Shown: one piece after another, positions 19,259 to 28,068 of the stretch
How the letters are laid out: each line of letters opens with the position of its first letter
How positions within the stretch are numbered: position 1 is the first letter of the stretch
Origin: Pontiella desulfatans
GTDB taxonomy: Bacteria; Verrucomicrobiota; Kiritimatiellia; Kiritimatiellales; Pontiellaceae
Assembly (NCBI RefSeq): GCF_900890425.1
Contig: NZ_CAAHFG010000001.1
Span: 3,348,001 to 3,412,000 of the forward strand
Reading direction: 5' to 3'
Length of the DNA stretch: 64,000 nt
Notes under the pieces: model-generated
Seen by the model: only the letters and a program-made list of their open reading frames with translations
Told to the model about the DNA's origin: nothing
Database searches by the model: none
Translations under genes and position numbers: made by a program

Positions 19259-22200
19259 TTATGGTATGACCACGCGATAGAATCCGGCGGGGTCGACCAT
19301 TTCATTGGTGGAACTCATCATGCCGTCAATCCCGACAACCGAATCAATATTCGTCCAACCCGGAGGCGTGGTCAGGTTGTCATCATACTGAACGGCATAG
19401 GTAACACCGGAATAGGTATCCCAACCGACCACAGCACCGGAACCGGAAATGGCAAACGCAACTTCGCCGACGTGCGGTCCCAAACCGGCATCCACCCAAC
19501 CCGTCAGGTTGATATTATCGATGCCGTGAATACGGGAACCTGAATTTGAACTATCGGCAATCACAAACCGGAATTCAATGGACTCCCCATTTTCCAACGC
19601 CTGGAAAGCGACATTGGTCAGGGCAACATTCACATCATATGTGCCGGCGCTATTGATAGTGCCGGAGTCATAAAGCGGCGTATCGCCGCTCATGAACGTG
19701 TTCGTGCCCTGTCCGGTTACACTCGAATAGATCGCCAACCGGAAACCAAGCGGCGACAGGCAGATATAATCGAGCCCCAGGTTATTCAGGTTCAGTGTGG
19801 CTCCCGCAGCCAGTCCCTCAACGGCAACGTTGAAGGAGTGATAATTGCCCGAAACCGGGTCAATCGTGTTTGCGACATTATTGGCGGTTACGTTAGCCGT
19901 TTTATTGAATGCAGCATTCGCATTCGTGTAGGAAGCCCCGGTGCCGGCATTGGTCAGATCCCAATCTGAAACATCGCTGTAGGCAAAGACATCCGACGAG
20001 ACACCATTGGTTGCATCGAAGTTAAAGATCGCGATCTTATATTCGAGCGGGTCGCTCAAAACCGTCAATGTGGAACCGGGATTTGAAGCGGCATCGATGG
20101 CGCTGGAATAGTTCGGGTCCGCCAGCAACTCGGAAGCGGTATAGGTGCCTGCATCCAGCGGATAGGGGCCGATGCTCGCCTGTTCGAACGTCAGATCCTG
20201 ATCAAGCAACAGGGTGCCACCGGCAGCAATCTCCAACGATTGTCCGGCACCATCATAATCATAGTTCAGATTCAGCAACCCATTGGCTCCCACAATAAAG
20301 CTCGCCGTCCCCAGCGAACCCTCAAGATTGCCGATAAGATGACCGCTCGCAACCTGCCACACTCCAGCAAATGTATTCGAGGTCGTGTTGATCGTGACGT
20401 TTTCGTCAGAATCGGACTCATGGTTTCCCATATCGACCACCATGCTCGTGATATTGGAACCAATGGCCATCGGTGCCGTAATATTGATATCGCGGCCGTC
20501 ACCACCTGAGCTGAATGTAATCGCTCCCGAGCCATTATTCGTGGCAGAACTGATGGAACCATTCACGTCACCACCGCCCCCATTATTGCTGATCCCGGTA
20601 CCCGCATTCAGAATGAGATTGACCTCAACAGGAGTGAGCTTAAGTGCCAACGAGCTGCCTTCAGCTCGAAGCTCCAGAGAGTCGCCCAGGAACGTCGTTG
20701 TCGTATTTGCACGCGTCTCCCCTCCCATCGCATTGATATAGGTATTTCCTGCAGTAGGCATCTGCGGCACCGTGTACGCAAGATTAGTCCAATATGCACC
20801 ATTCCAATCTAATCCAATCCCAATAACCTGCTTCTGATAAAAAATCGAGGCCGCAACCGGGTCATCGATGTAAAGTACCGTTACCTCTACCGAATTGGTC
20901 GCTAATTCAGAGCTGCCGGTTTCATTGTAGACCATATGTACCAAACCGGTCGCGCTTTCACCGTTCACGAGCCCCGCGGAGCTGTTGTCAAACACGATCT
21001 CTACGGTGCGGTTGGAAGGCGAAGGCTCGGTCATGACAAACGACGTAGGAGGAACCACAGAAAATGCACTTGGATAAATGCTTTCCACGGAAATATCAAC
21101 ATCTACCGATGTCACCGCCGTACCGGAAAAAGCCACATCAACCGATCCGGTCTTCACCGTGGCCGGTGCCACCACGCTGAGCGAGAGCGTTTCCGGCATC
21201 AGCAATTCAAGCGGTTCATTGATGTATGTGACATCCAACGCCGCTTCCGACGTGTTGGTTGTGCCGGAGCCTGTTTCGGTCCAGGTAACCACTAATGCAG
21301 AATTCGTGGTTTCTCCGTTCGCAAGGCCGGCGACCGCATTATCAAAGGTGACCGTAATATCTTCATCCGGATTGGACGTCCCCAGGGTGCTGCTGACCAC
21401 GGAGGCACTGAACCCGTTGGAAGCAACCAAAGAAACAATCTCAATATCGGCCGAGCTGCCGGAACCGGCAATGTACGAAGCGGCAAGGGTTCCGTTGATG
21501 CTGGTATCCGGAGCAACCAGCTCGAGGGACAGTGAATCGTCGGACAGTACGATCTGCGGAGCCGTACTCGAAGAAATCACATCGAGTTCAACCCGGGTGG
21601 TCACATGGCTTAGCCGAATACGGTCATCCCCAGTTTCCACGCCCATATTGCCTACGGAAATCGTCATTTCACCCGTCTCATCGGACAAGGATCCCAGACC
21701 ATCAATACTGAAAGTTGCCCCCGGCTGGCCAACGTAGGTGGGGTTGGTGCCATCGGTTAGCGTGATATCTGTTTTATCGACGGTATAACTTGATAACCCA
21801 AATCCGCTAATCCCGACAGCCGTCGAGTTGAGGGAAGGCGTTGTGACACCCGGAATACTGTCCGCAATGTAACCGCTGAAATCGACACTTAGGCCGGTTA
21901 TGGCAAACGTCAAATATTCCTCTTCAGAATCGCTTGTGTCCGTGTCCAACCATCCGGTGACGGCAGCAGTTTCACCTTTACCCGCATTACCTACGCCGAA
22001 GCCAGCAGCAACCGGTTGAGGATTAAGAAATCCATCGATAGCCGTAATCGTCAGGGTGTAGGAAAACTTTATGCCGGTGGTGGAATCCTCGAAATAGAAG
22101 GTTTCCGCGTCTACGGTGCTGACCCCGTCGTCCACGATCCCGGTGTCTAGGAGCGTCCCATCCACGGCGTAGGCCGTGGTTGCACTGGTATTCGCATCGG

Positions 22201-22297
22201 AACTTACATCGAAATTGGGCGTGTAAGTCACGAATGCCGCCCTTGCTCCGAGACAAAGCCCCGAAAGCAGTACTGCCATGATTAATTTAGCCTTCAT
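19259..22297 (-). CDS. Large secreted beta-rich surface protein with Ig-like repeats and beta-strand repeat unit
   Basis: A 1012-residue exported protein with no catalytic motif. Signal peptide is about 1-20 (MKAKLIMAVLLSGLCLGARA). An N-terminal beta domain is followed by two Ig-like repeats of about 115 residues, each starting near LSLELVAPDTS / LSLSVVAPATV and ending with VTYINEP / VLYIDDP. Then follows part of the autotransporter-type unit (NTFAGVWQVASGHLIG to TLTVLS), a domain with FNFDATNG and LAIYSSV, and a C-terminal module ending FYRVVIP. The ATG at 22297 was chosen because GGAGAG lies six bases upstream and the signal peptide starts there; the frame is open 54 bases further upstream. 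It is the first gene after a conserved-box promoter. Likely a cell-surface or matrix protein; function unknown. Confidence 0.78.
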   Translation of the reverse strand: MKAKLIMAVLLSGLCLGARAAFVTYTPNFDVSSDANTSATTAYAVDGTLLDTGIVDDGVSTVDAETFYFEDSTTGIKFSYTLTITAIDGFLNPQPVAAGFGVGNAGKGETAAVTGWLDTDTSDSEEEYLTFAITGLSVDFSGYIADSIPGVTTPSLNSTAVGISGFGLSSYTVDKTDITLTDGTNPTYVGQPGATFSIDGLGSLSDETGEMTISVGNMGVETGDDRIRLSHVTTRVELDVISSSTAPQIVLSDDSLSLELVAPDTSINGTLAASYIAGSGSSADIEIVSLVASNGFSASVVSSTLGTSNPDEDITVTFDNAVAGLANGETTNSALVVTWTETGSGTTNTSEAALDVTYINEPLELLMPETLSLSVVAPATVKTGSVDVAFSGTAVTSVDVDISVESIYPSAFSVVPPTSFVMTEPSPSNRTVEIVFDNSSAGLVNGESATGLVHMVYNETGSSELATNSVEVTVLYIDDPVAASIFYQKQVIGIGLDWNGAYWTNLAYTVPQMPTAGNTYINAMGGETRANTTTTFLGDSLELRAEGSSLALKLTPVEVNLILNAGTGISNNGGGGDVNGSISSATNNGSGAITFSSGGDGRDINITAPMAIGSNITSMVVDMGNHESDSDENVTINTTSNTFAGVWQVASGHLIGNLEGSLGTASFIVGANGLLNLNYDYDGAGQSLEIAAGGTLLLDQDLTFEQASIGPYPLDAGTYTASELLADPNYSSAIDAASNPGSTLTVLSDPLEYKIAIFNFDATNGVSSDVFAYSDVSDWDLTNAGTGASYTNANAAFNKTANVTANNVANTIDPVSGNYHSFNVAVEGLAAGATLNLNNLGLDYICLSPLGFRLAIYSSVTGQGTNTFMSGDTPLYDSGTINSAGTYDVNVALTNVAFQALENGESIEFRFVIADSSNSGSRIHGIDNINLTGWVDAGLGPHVGEVAFAISGSGAVVGWDTYSGVTYAVQYDDNLTTPPGWTNIDSVVGIDGMMSSTNEMVDPAGFYRVVIP

Positions 22298-22651
22298 CTT
22301 ATACTCTCCTTCTCCGTTTATGCCTATTTTACCATTACTTCCTTCATTCACTTACGGGTCGAATTTCAGCTTTCCCCGCTGGATTCAGCGTGCTTCATTC
22401 GATGATCCCGCCAACCTACCGACTGATAGATAAATCTGTTGAACCAATATCCACTATATAGTCAATTGGGCAAATGCGTCCATCCTACGTTTGGAGGATG
22501 CATGGAAACACCCATAATCGGTTAGGTAGAGCCGGAACTTAGCGAAGCGTGGATCCGCCTTTCGAACGGCCAATCCGTAAAAGTGAAAAGGCACCGGAAT
22601 GCCCCAACGCCTTTTTAAGGCAGATCCATATAAATGCCACAATTTACATCA
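22298..22651. other. 354-base intergenic region with promoter
   Basis: Between the surface-protein start and the truncated transposase. It holds the conserved-box promoter at 22455-22498. The stretch 22510-22651 next to the transposase remnant shows no GH2 similarity and no IS21 terminal repeat that I can recognise, so the left boundary of the insertion or deletion is not resolved. Confidence 0.6.
22455..22498 (-). promoter_or_regulatory. Conserved-box promoter (copy a)
   Basis: The coding strand carries TCCTCCAAACGTAGGA (22483-22498), 22 bases of spacer, then TATATA (22455-22460). The box is identical to copy e at 48739. The predicted message would start near 22448 and have a leader of about 150 bases before the ATG at 22297. 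There is no TTGACA-like -35 at the usual distance; the box sits where an activator overlapping -35 would bind. Confidence 0.65.
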
Positions 22652-23650
22652 TTATGCGGCGCAGCGCACGGGCACCGAATAATCGTTGCCATCGAAACGC
22701 ACGAGCGACAAGGAGCTGGCGGTGCAGGTTCGCACCCGGCAGGACTCGAACGGCACGACCGGCAGATCAATAAAACGGCCACGCTCATCGGCCAGCAACT
22801 GCCCCTTCGTTCCGTCCTTGCCCCGCAGTTTACGCCCAAGCTCCTCCCGGCAACGCTCTTCAAGCATGCGGTTGAGCTCATCAAAGCTTCGGACCTCCGG
22901 AACCGGAACCATGAAGTTGGAGCGGGTGCAGCGCACCATCGATTCAACCACGCCCTTTTCGTTGCCCCGGGCCACGTTGCAGAAGTGTTCCTTGAACAGG
23001 TAGTGGCTCTGGAGCTGAAGGAACCCGTCGGTGAGCTTGCGTTGGTGGCGCTTCATTACCTTGGCCACCATCACCCGCTCGTTGTCGTAGCTGATGCGGC
23101 ATGGCACACTGCTGAAAAAGGCGAAGGCCCTCACATGCCCGTCCCAGAAAACCTCCGTGCAGATCTTTTCGTAGGCCTGCACATAGACCGCATCCGAATA
23201 CGGCAGGCTCATCACGAAAAAAGCGACCTTCCGAAGCTGACCGTTGATTTTTGCCAGGGCATAGCCGAAATCCATCTGCGCCTCGCCGGGGCGATGGGCC
23301 AGCGGAATGTAGACATCCTTCAGTCGCACCCGGGCGTTTCGCACGGCATCCTTCACCTGCGTATACCCGCCGGTGTATCCTTCCTCTTTCAGGCGATCAA
23401 AAATCCGCTTGGCCGTATGCCGTTGCTTTTTTGGCAACTCCCGGTCCTGCTGGAGAATCTCGTCGATCCGACCGAGAAACGGCCCGATCATGGGCTTTGG
23501 TCTCGGCTTGTTCATCCGGTATCCCGGAGGCTTCGGGTGCGCCAGAATCTTCTCCAGCGTCTTGGTGTGAATCCTGTACTCGGCCTTTACCTGTCGCTTA
23601 CTGACTCCTTCAACAAGCACCTTTCGTCTGATGTCGGTCCACCATTGCAT
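22652..23650 (-). pseudogene. istA: Truncated IS21-family transposase (istA-like)
   Basis: A 332-residue reading frame with clear IS21 transposase features: a short N-terminal HTH (RRKVLVEGVSKRQVKAEY), RPGEAQMDFGYA and ISYDNER giving the first two catalytic aspartates, and NEKGVVESMV giving the glutamate. The frame stops just after FDGNDYSVPV, where related long transposases continue for roughly 150 more residues. The istB helper ATPase that normally follows is absent. The C-terminal end and the left part of the element are therefore lost and transposition is unlikely. The ATG at 23650 has GGAG about 12 bases upstream. Confidence 0.85.
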
Positions 23651-23739
23651 GCTTCGTACACTCCTTTACCTCCCGGTTTCGAAACGGTTAGGCAACCACG
23701 TTGCCCGATCCGTCCGAAAATCCGGAAGTTTTAGTTGGA

Positions 23740-23797
23740 GTGTTACACTTTTAGACCGCCCCGCCGTCCGGTGCACTTTTCAACCGGCGTTTACACA
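23740..23797 (-). repeat. IS21-type end with two direct terminal repeats
   Basis: Two related blocks lie inside the element end: GGTTGAAAAGTGCACC (within 23768-23785) and GGTCTAAAAGTGTAACAC (23740-23757), both of the form GGTyxAAAAGTGyA. Multiple transposase-binding repeats at the ends are typical of IS21. The tip at 23795-23797 reads TGT on the minus strand. Confidence 0.7.
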
Positions 23798-24198
23798 GGC
23801 TCATCCATTACCCGTGGAGGATTCTTCGCGAAGGGGTATGGTCTATTGGAGTATAGCGGAATACCAAAGCCCTGAATCTGCCAGTTTGAAGGCACATCGA
23901 TTATTTTCCAATTGCTGGAATCAAAGCCCGGTTTGTAGAAATCCGCCGGACGACTGGCCGGATCCGGTGACCACTTAAACTGCCATTTACCATTAAGCAT
24001 CTGACAGTTTGATGAACGGTACCGATCCCCTTCGATCGCTAATGCCTTACTGGCATAAGGCATCAACGTCGCATGGGGAGCCGTCATGTTACGCCCCAGA
24101 AACGTCTCATCTTCGAGTTCCGCAAGTGACTGCCCGAAAAAAGCACCCGTCATGGAAACGGCACATAACAGCCCCAACGCTTGTTTTAGAATCGGCAT
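23798..24198 (-). pseudogene. N-terminal fragment of a GH2 beta-galactosidase-like gene, cut by IS21
   Basis: A signal peptide (about 1-27) is followed by the start of a GH2 sugar-binding domain: LNGKWQFKWSPDP, NWKIIDVPSNWQ and GIPLYSNRPYPF. The frame breaks off after PPRVMDE at the IS end, where a GH2 enzyme would continue for several hundred residues including both catalytic glutamates. No GH2 remainder is visible on the other side of the transposase, so sequence was deleted as well as interrupted. It stands 11 bases after the GH29 gene and would have been the third gene of the fucosidase operon. The product cannot be an active glycosidase. Confidence 0.88.
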
Positions 24199-24209
24199 AA
24201 CTCAACCTT

Positions 24210-25634
24210 TCAGCAATTCAACCTAGAATACTGAGAAAAAAGCCTTGTTTCAGCACCTCTGTAGTGGACCCTATTATTTAAACTCAACATTTCAAAGCGC
24301 AACACGACGGCGTTCGGCCAGCGGCGGTTGTTGTACAAACGCTGAGCCCGTTTTGCCGAAACCGCCAGTCCTTCGTCGGTATTCTCGAACCGGGTTTCGA
24401 TATCGATTCGGGAACTGAATTTATCCAACCGATGCTCCTGCCCCAGAATGCGAACGGTGGTCTCGGGGGTGGCTTTAAGTTCCTTGAGCACAAAATCCTT
24501 GCGCTGGTCGCGGCCCCACTGGGTTTCCGTTGGCCCATTGTCGTCATCCGTAAAACCGGTCAGGATGGCGTAGACTTGTTTTCCATCCTTGGACTGGGTG
24601 TAATACACCTCTTTGCTACCGACATTTTCGCAGGGTCTAATATCATGAATGGATTCATCGTTCACAAACATCCAGAGCGCCAGTTCGCGGAATCGTTCCT
24701 CCTGCTCGAGGGGAATTTTGCCGGACGGCATCGGCCCCATGTTGATCAGCAGGTTGCCGCCCTTGGCGCGCGTTTCAACCAGCATATTGATCAGTTTGGA
24801 TCCCGACTTATACTCTTCGTTGGTGGGCTTGTACTGCCACTGGTTGCCCAGCGTGAAACAGGTTTCCCACGGCCCCGGAATCGCGTGCGGCGGGAGCTTC
24901 TGCTCCGGGGTGACCATCTCCCCGCGCGTCACCAGTGTTTTCGGAGAAACCTTGTGGACATACTGCGCGAGCTCCTCATCGTGTCCACCGTCCAGGAAAA
25001 CCACATCAATCAACCCGTAGTGGGTTAGCAATTCGTCCAGATGCCTTTCACTGAGCGCCACCAGTTCATCATAATACTTCCGGCCCTCCGCGGCGGAGCG
25101 GGCCGGAATATCCTTGGTGTAGTGGAAATGGAAATCCTCCGGCGAATAATAGAACCCCACCTTGATGCCGTGGCGTCGGCAGGCTTCGACATACTCCTTC
25201 ACGATATCCTTGCCATACGGCGTGTTCATGATGCCGAAGTCCGTGGTTTTGGTGTCCCACATGCAGAACCCGCTATGGTGCTTGGTGGTGAACACCATGT
25301 ATTTCGCCCCCATCAGCTTGGCCAGCTGCATCCACTCGTCCGGATCGTATTCCTTCGGGTTGAAGGTTCGGGGTAGTTCATTGACGTAGCGATCCAGATA
25401 ATCGCGCGAAGCCTTATCCATCGAATGGCTGATCACCGAGCCCAGCTGGGAGTCGAACGACCAATGCACAAACAAACCCAGCCCCCAATCCATGAACGCC
25501 TGTTCAAGTGCCGGATCGTTGCTCAACGGCCCCGCCGCCTTGGGTTTATTATAGCCCTGCGCCCCGCAGATCGGCGCCAACATCAGCATGAGCCCCAGCA
25601 GGGCCATCCGTTTTGCCAATGACTGTATGTTCAT
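24210..25634 (-). CDS. GH29 alpha-L-fucosidase
   Basis: A secreted retaining alpha-L-fucosidase that releases fucose from glycan ends. The signal peptide covers about residues 1-25. The GH29 core shows FMDWGLGLFVHWS, TTKHHSGFCMWD, VGFYYSPEDF and VVFLDGGHDE, in which Asp215 is the expected nucleophile. GNLLINMGPMPSG follows near the C-terminal side of the barrel. Length (about 474 residues) fits the family. The ATG at 25634 was chosen since AAAGGAACGG precedes it and the signal peptide starts there; it begins one base after the GH95 stop, so translation is probably coupled. Together with GH95 it indicates a fucose-containing substrate. Confidence 0.93.
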   Translation of the reverse strand: MNIQSLAKRMALLGLMLMLAPICGAQGYNKPKAAGPLSNDPALEQAFMDWGLGLFVHWSFDSQLGSVISHSMDKASRDYLDRYVNELPRTFNPKEYDPDEWMQLAKLMGAKYMVFTTKHHSGFCMWDTKTTDFGIMNTPYGKDIVKEYVEACRRHGIKVGFYYSPEDFHFHYTKDIPARSAAEGRKYYDELVALSERHLDELLTHYGLIDVVFLDGGHDEELAQYVHKVSPKTLVTRGEMVTPEQKLPPHAIPGPWETCFTLGNQWQYKPTNEEYKSGSKLINMLVETRAKGGNLLINMGPMPSGKIPLEQEERFRELALWMFVNDESIHDIRPCENVGSKEVYYTQSKDGKQVYAILTGFTDDDNGPTETQWGRDQRKDFVLKELKATPETTVRILGQEHRLDKFSSRIDIETRFENTDEGLAVSAKRAQRLYNNRRWPNAVVLRFEMLSLNNRVHYRGAETRLFSQYSRLNC

Positions 25635-25635
25635 G

Positions 25636-27957
25636 TTATCCGTTCCTTTTGTATCGTTCATTCAAGCCGAAAGAGTTCCACGTGCTGGAATCGGTCTCGA
25701 CCGGCTCAATAACCAGGCTTTCAACCCCGTCAGCAAACAGGGTGACTGTTTGCCCCTTCTTCAGATCAATATTCAGCGTGCCGTCCGCCCCGCGCTTCAC
25801 CGCTTCCTTCGGAATGCCTTCAATGCGCCCAAGCTTAATGTCTGTTTTCAGCAAGCACGGCTCCCCGGCATTGCTCTTGATGCGGATAAACTGCGTGATA
25901 CCACCCGCCCGCTTTGCGCTGACTTCAAACCCGCCTTTGGCCAGCAGACCGTCGAATGCGATGTTTTTCCAATGATCGGGAGTGGCCGGGAACACGCGGA
26001 TCTTATCGCCCCAGCTCTGCAGCAGCATCAGTTGCATGGAATCGCACAGCGAAAGCGGGGTTTCGGTGACCGGCTGGATGCGGGATGTTTCGGTATACAT
26101 GGTCGTGCACCAGATCTTGCCCGGGCTCTTCGGGAACAACTCCTGCATCCGCATGAAAACATCAAGATAGCGCGCCGCTTCTTCACCGTTTTCCATCAAG
26201 GCATACATGGCCGCCGCGCCGCTGAAGGAATACCCTGCATTCCCCGTACCCGGATAGTTGATCCAATGATCGACCGACTTCTCGATCAGCCCGCGGTTTT
26301 CCGGCTGATCCCAATTCACCTCGATCAGCGGATAGATCATCATCAGGTGGGAATAGTGACGGTGCGACTGCGCGAAAGGAAAATCCTTCGCGACCATGTA
26401 GCCGTTTTCGTTGGTCGGATAATCCACCAGCCGCGCATGCACATCCTTCCACTTCGGAAGCAGTGGATCGCCGATGCCGTAGCGCCTGTCGAGTTGGATC
26501 AGCGTCGACAGCCCCCAGCGGAACAGCGCCAGGTTAAAGTTGCAATCCTCCCCCCCGCCATATTCCGGCGAGCGGGTCGGCGGCAGATGCAATTTACCGT
26601 CATCACCTTCCACCATATAGCCGAGATAGGTGTTCACCGACTTTTTCAGCAGCGGAAAAAATTTCCCGGTCGTGCGCTCGGCATCCATCGTGCGCTCCAG
26701 CATCAGCCAATAGTCGTGGCACGTCCACAGCAGCTCCCCCATGAAACCATTACCCACCCGCCCCACCGGACTGATAAAGGTCTGCGGCACAATCGAGCCC
26801 ATGCCGGCGCATTCGCCGCCGCATGCATCGGGCATGTTGGCAATCAGCTGCGGCAGTTTTTCATCGAGCCTGGCAAAAAGGCTTTCCGCCACCTCCAGGC
26901 GGTTGGCGGTGGAGAGGAACCAGTAGGAAAGCTGCGTGTTCAGGTTAAACCAGCCGTTCGCCCAGGCCGTGTTTTCCACCATCCACGGCCCCATCGTATC
27001 CATGAACGCGCGCCCTTTCCGCGCACCGGAACCGAACTTGTAGACCTGGATCCAGTAAAAGCTTTCCATCCGCGTGTCGTCGAGACTGATGAAACTTTGA
27101 GGGTAATAGTCGTGCCACCAGTTCCGGTGCCTGGAAATAAACTTTTCGAACGGCTCGGCCTCGATCTTTTTCAAATGGGCAACCGCATCAGCTGTGGCCG
27201 TGGCTTCCGGATAGCTGTGCTCAATGGATACATAGAGCCGCATCGCCCCCTTGCCGCCATCTTTCACGAACCACGCCGTGCCGTTCTCGCCGCCGCAGGT
27301 CAGCGGTTGCCGCGAAACGGAATAGCCATCGACCGTGGCCAGCTCCGGATCCGGATTGTATGTATAGGCCGATTTGGCCCAGCCCTGCCGACTCTTCGGC
27401 GCCTTTTCCCCCTCCTTTTCAACGGCCAACTCCGCTTGCAACCGCGCAGGCGAAATGGCGTGTAGCGGCACAAAATCGAGTTTTAAGCCCTGTTCACCGG
27501 CGGATGGTTTGAGCTCATAGAAGATGGCCATGTCCTGGCTGTGGACGAGTCCAAGAATATCGACGGTTCCCCTCTCCGTTGTCAGCGTCACTCGGGTTTC
27601 CGCATTATAGAGATCGAGGCGGCCGTCAAAGCCCGTGATCTTCCCAACCGTTTTCAGCGTAAAATAGCCGTTCGGCAAGCGGGACTGTTTAATAAACGAC
27701 GTTCCCTCGGGCTGGTGATCCTCCATATCCGCCCGGCCGAGGCTGATCCTCAGCGTGTGGTCGTCCACCTGGTGCAGCATCGAGCCCAGCATCCCGTTGC
27801 CTAGGAACGGGCCGTCGTGCCAGGCCTGCGGCGCCTCCGTCCAAACCAGATCGTGCCGCGCAAGGAAGGTCGCCCAATCCACCGCCGCCACAGCCGCACT
27901 CGCGGCACCCAGCCAGATGGCCGCAACCGCAATTTTTATTTTACCAACACCATTCAT
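25636..27957 (-). CDS. GH95-like glycoside hydrolase (alpha-L-fucosidase/galactosidase type)
   Basis: A secreted 773-residue (alpha/alpha)6-barrel enzyme. The N-terminal beta domain has FLGNGMLGSML and ISLGRADM; the barrel contains FNLNTQLSYWF, LLWTCHDYW and LPPTRSPEYGGGEDCNFN, matching GH95 architecture. Family members are inverting alpha-L-fucosidases or alpha-L-galactosidases. The C-terminal region has the usual beta-sandwich with GGFEVSAKRAGG. The ATG at 27957 was chosen because AAGG lies about nine bases upstream and the signal peptide (MNGVGKIKIAVAAIWLG) starts there; a GTG 39 bases upstream is open. It is first in the operon GH95-GH29-GH2 and has a conserved-box promoter 52 bases ahead. 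Exact linkage specificity is not readable. Confidence 0.88.
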   Translation of the reverse strand: MNGVGKIKIAVAAIWLGAASAAVAAVDWATFLARHDLVWTEAPQAWHDGPFLGNGMLGSMLHQVDDHTLRISLGRADMEDHQPEGTSFIKQSRLPNGYFTLKTVGKITGFDGRLDLYNAETRVTLTTERGTVDILGLVHSQDMAIFYELKPSAGEQGLKLDFVPLHAISPARLQAELAVEKEGEKAPKSRQGWAKSAYTYNPDPELATVDGYSVSRQPLTCGGENGTAWFVKDGGKGAMRLYVSIEHSYPEATATADAVAHLKKIEAEPFEKFISRHRNWWHDYYPQSFISLDDTRMESFYWIQVYKFGSGARKGRAFMDTMGPWMVENTAWANGWFNLNTQLSYWFLSTANRLEVAESLFARLDEKLPQLIANMPDACGGECAGMGSIVPQTFISPVGRVGNGFMGELLWTCHDYWLMLERTMDAERTTGKFFPLLKKSVNTYLGYMVEGDDGKLHLPPTRSPEYGGGEDCNFNLALFRWGLSTLIQLDRRYGIGDPLLPKWKDVHARLVDYPTNENGYMVAKDFPFAQSHRHYSHLMMIYPLIEVNWDQPENRGLIEKSVDHWINYPGTGNAGYSFSGAAAMYALMENGEEAARYLDVFMRMQELFPKSPGKIWCTTMYTETSRIQPVTETPLSLCDSMQLMLLQSWGDKIRVFPATPDHWKNIAFDGLLAKGGFEVSAKRAGGITQFIRIKSNAGEPCLLKTDIKLGRIEGIPKEAVKRGADGTLNIDLKKGQTVTLFADGVESLVIEPVETDSSTWNSFGLNERYKRNG

Positions 27958-28008
27958 AGCCAACCTTACACGCGGCAAAAGACGCCGGGTGAACACAATT
28001 AGACCATG

Positions 28009-28052
28009 AGTGTAGGGAACTCCATCATTCTGCCTATCCTGTGAACGGAGGA
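28009..28052 (-). promoter_or_regulatory. Conserved-box promoter (copy b) before the fucosidase operon
   Basis: The coding strand reads TCCTCCGTTCACAGGA (28037-28052), then 22 bases, then TACACT (28009-28014). The outer TCCTCC and AGGA match the other copies while the centre differs. Predicted leader is about 45 bases to the ATG at 27957. It lies in the 111-base gap after the esterase gene, so the fucosidase operon is likely transcribed on its own. Confidence 0.6.
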
Positions 28053-28068
28053 TGCGCGGATCTTTTTA

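Larger units (their letters stand above)
22652..23797 (-). mobile_element. Remnant of an IS21-like insertion sequence
   Basis: The right end is intact and carries terminal repeats; the left end and istB are missing. The element starts (reading the minus strand) TGTGTAAACGCCGG, fitting the TGT start of IS21 elements. Its end supplies the stop codon that closes the interrupted GH2 gene. The left boundary given here is the end of the istA frame only, because no terminal repeat was found there. Confidence 0.75.

Noticed and set aside
22454-22642. Short minus-strand frame next to the truncated transposase, possible lost C-terminus of istA
   Set aside because: Its translation does not resemble the C-terminal part of IS21 transposases and no frameshift restores it.
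25588-27465. Plus-strand open frame of 625 codons
   Set aside because: Antisense to the GH95 gene; high His/Arg/Val content typical of shadow frames in GC-rich DNA.
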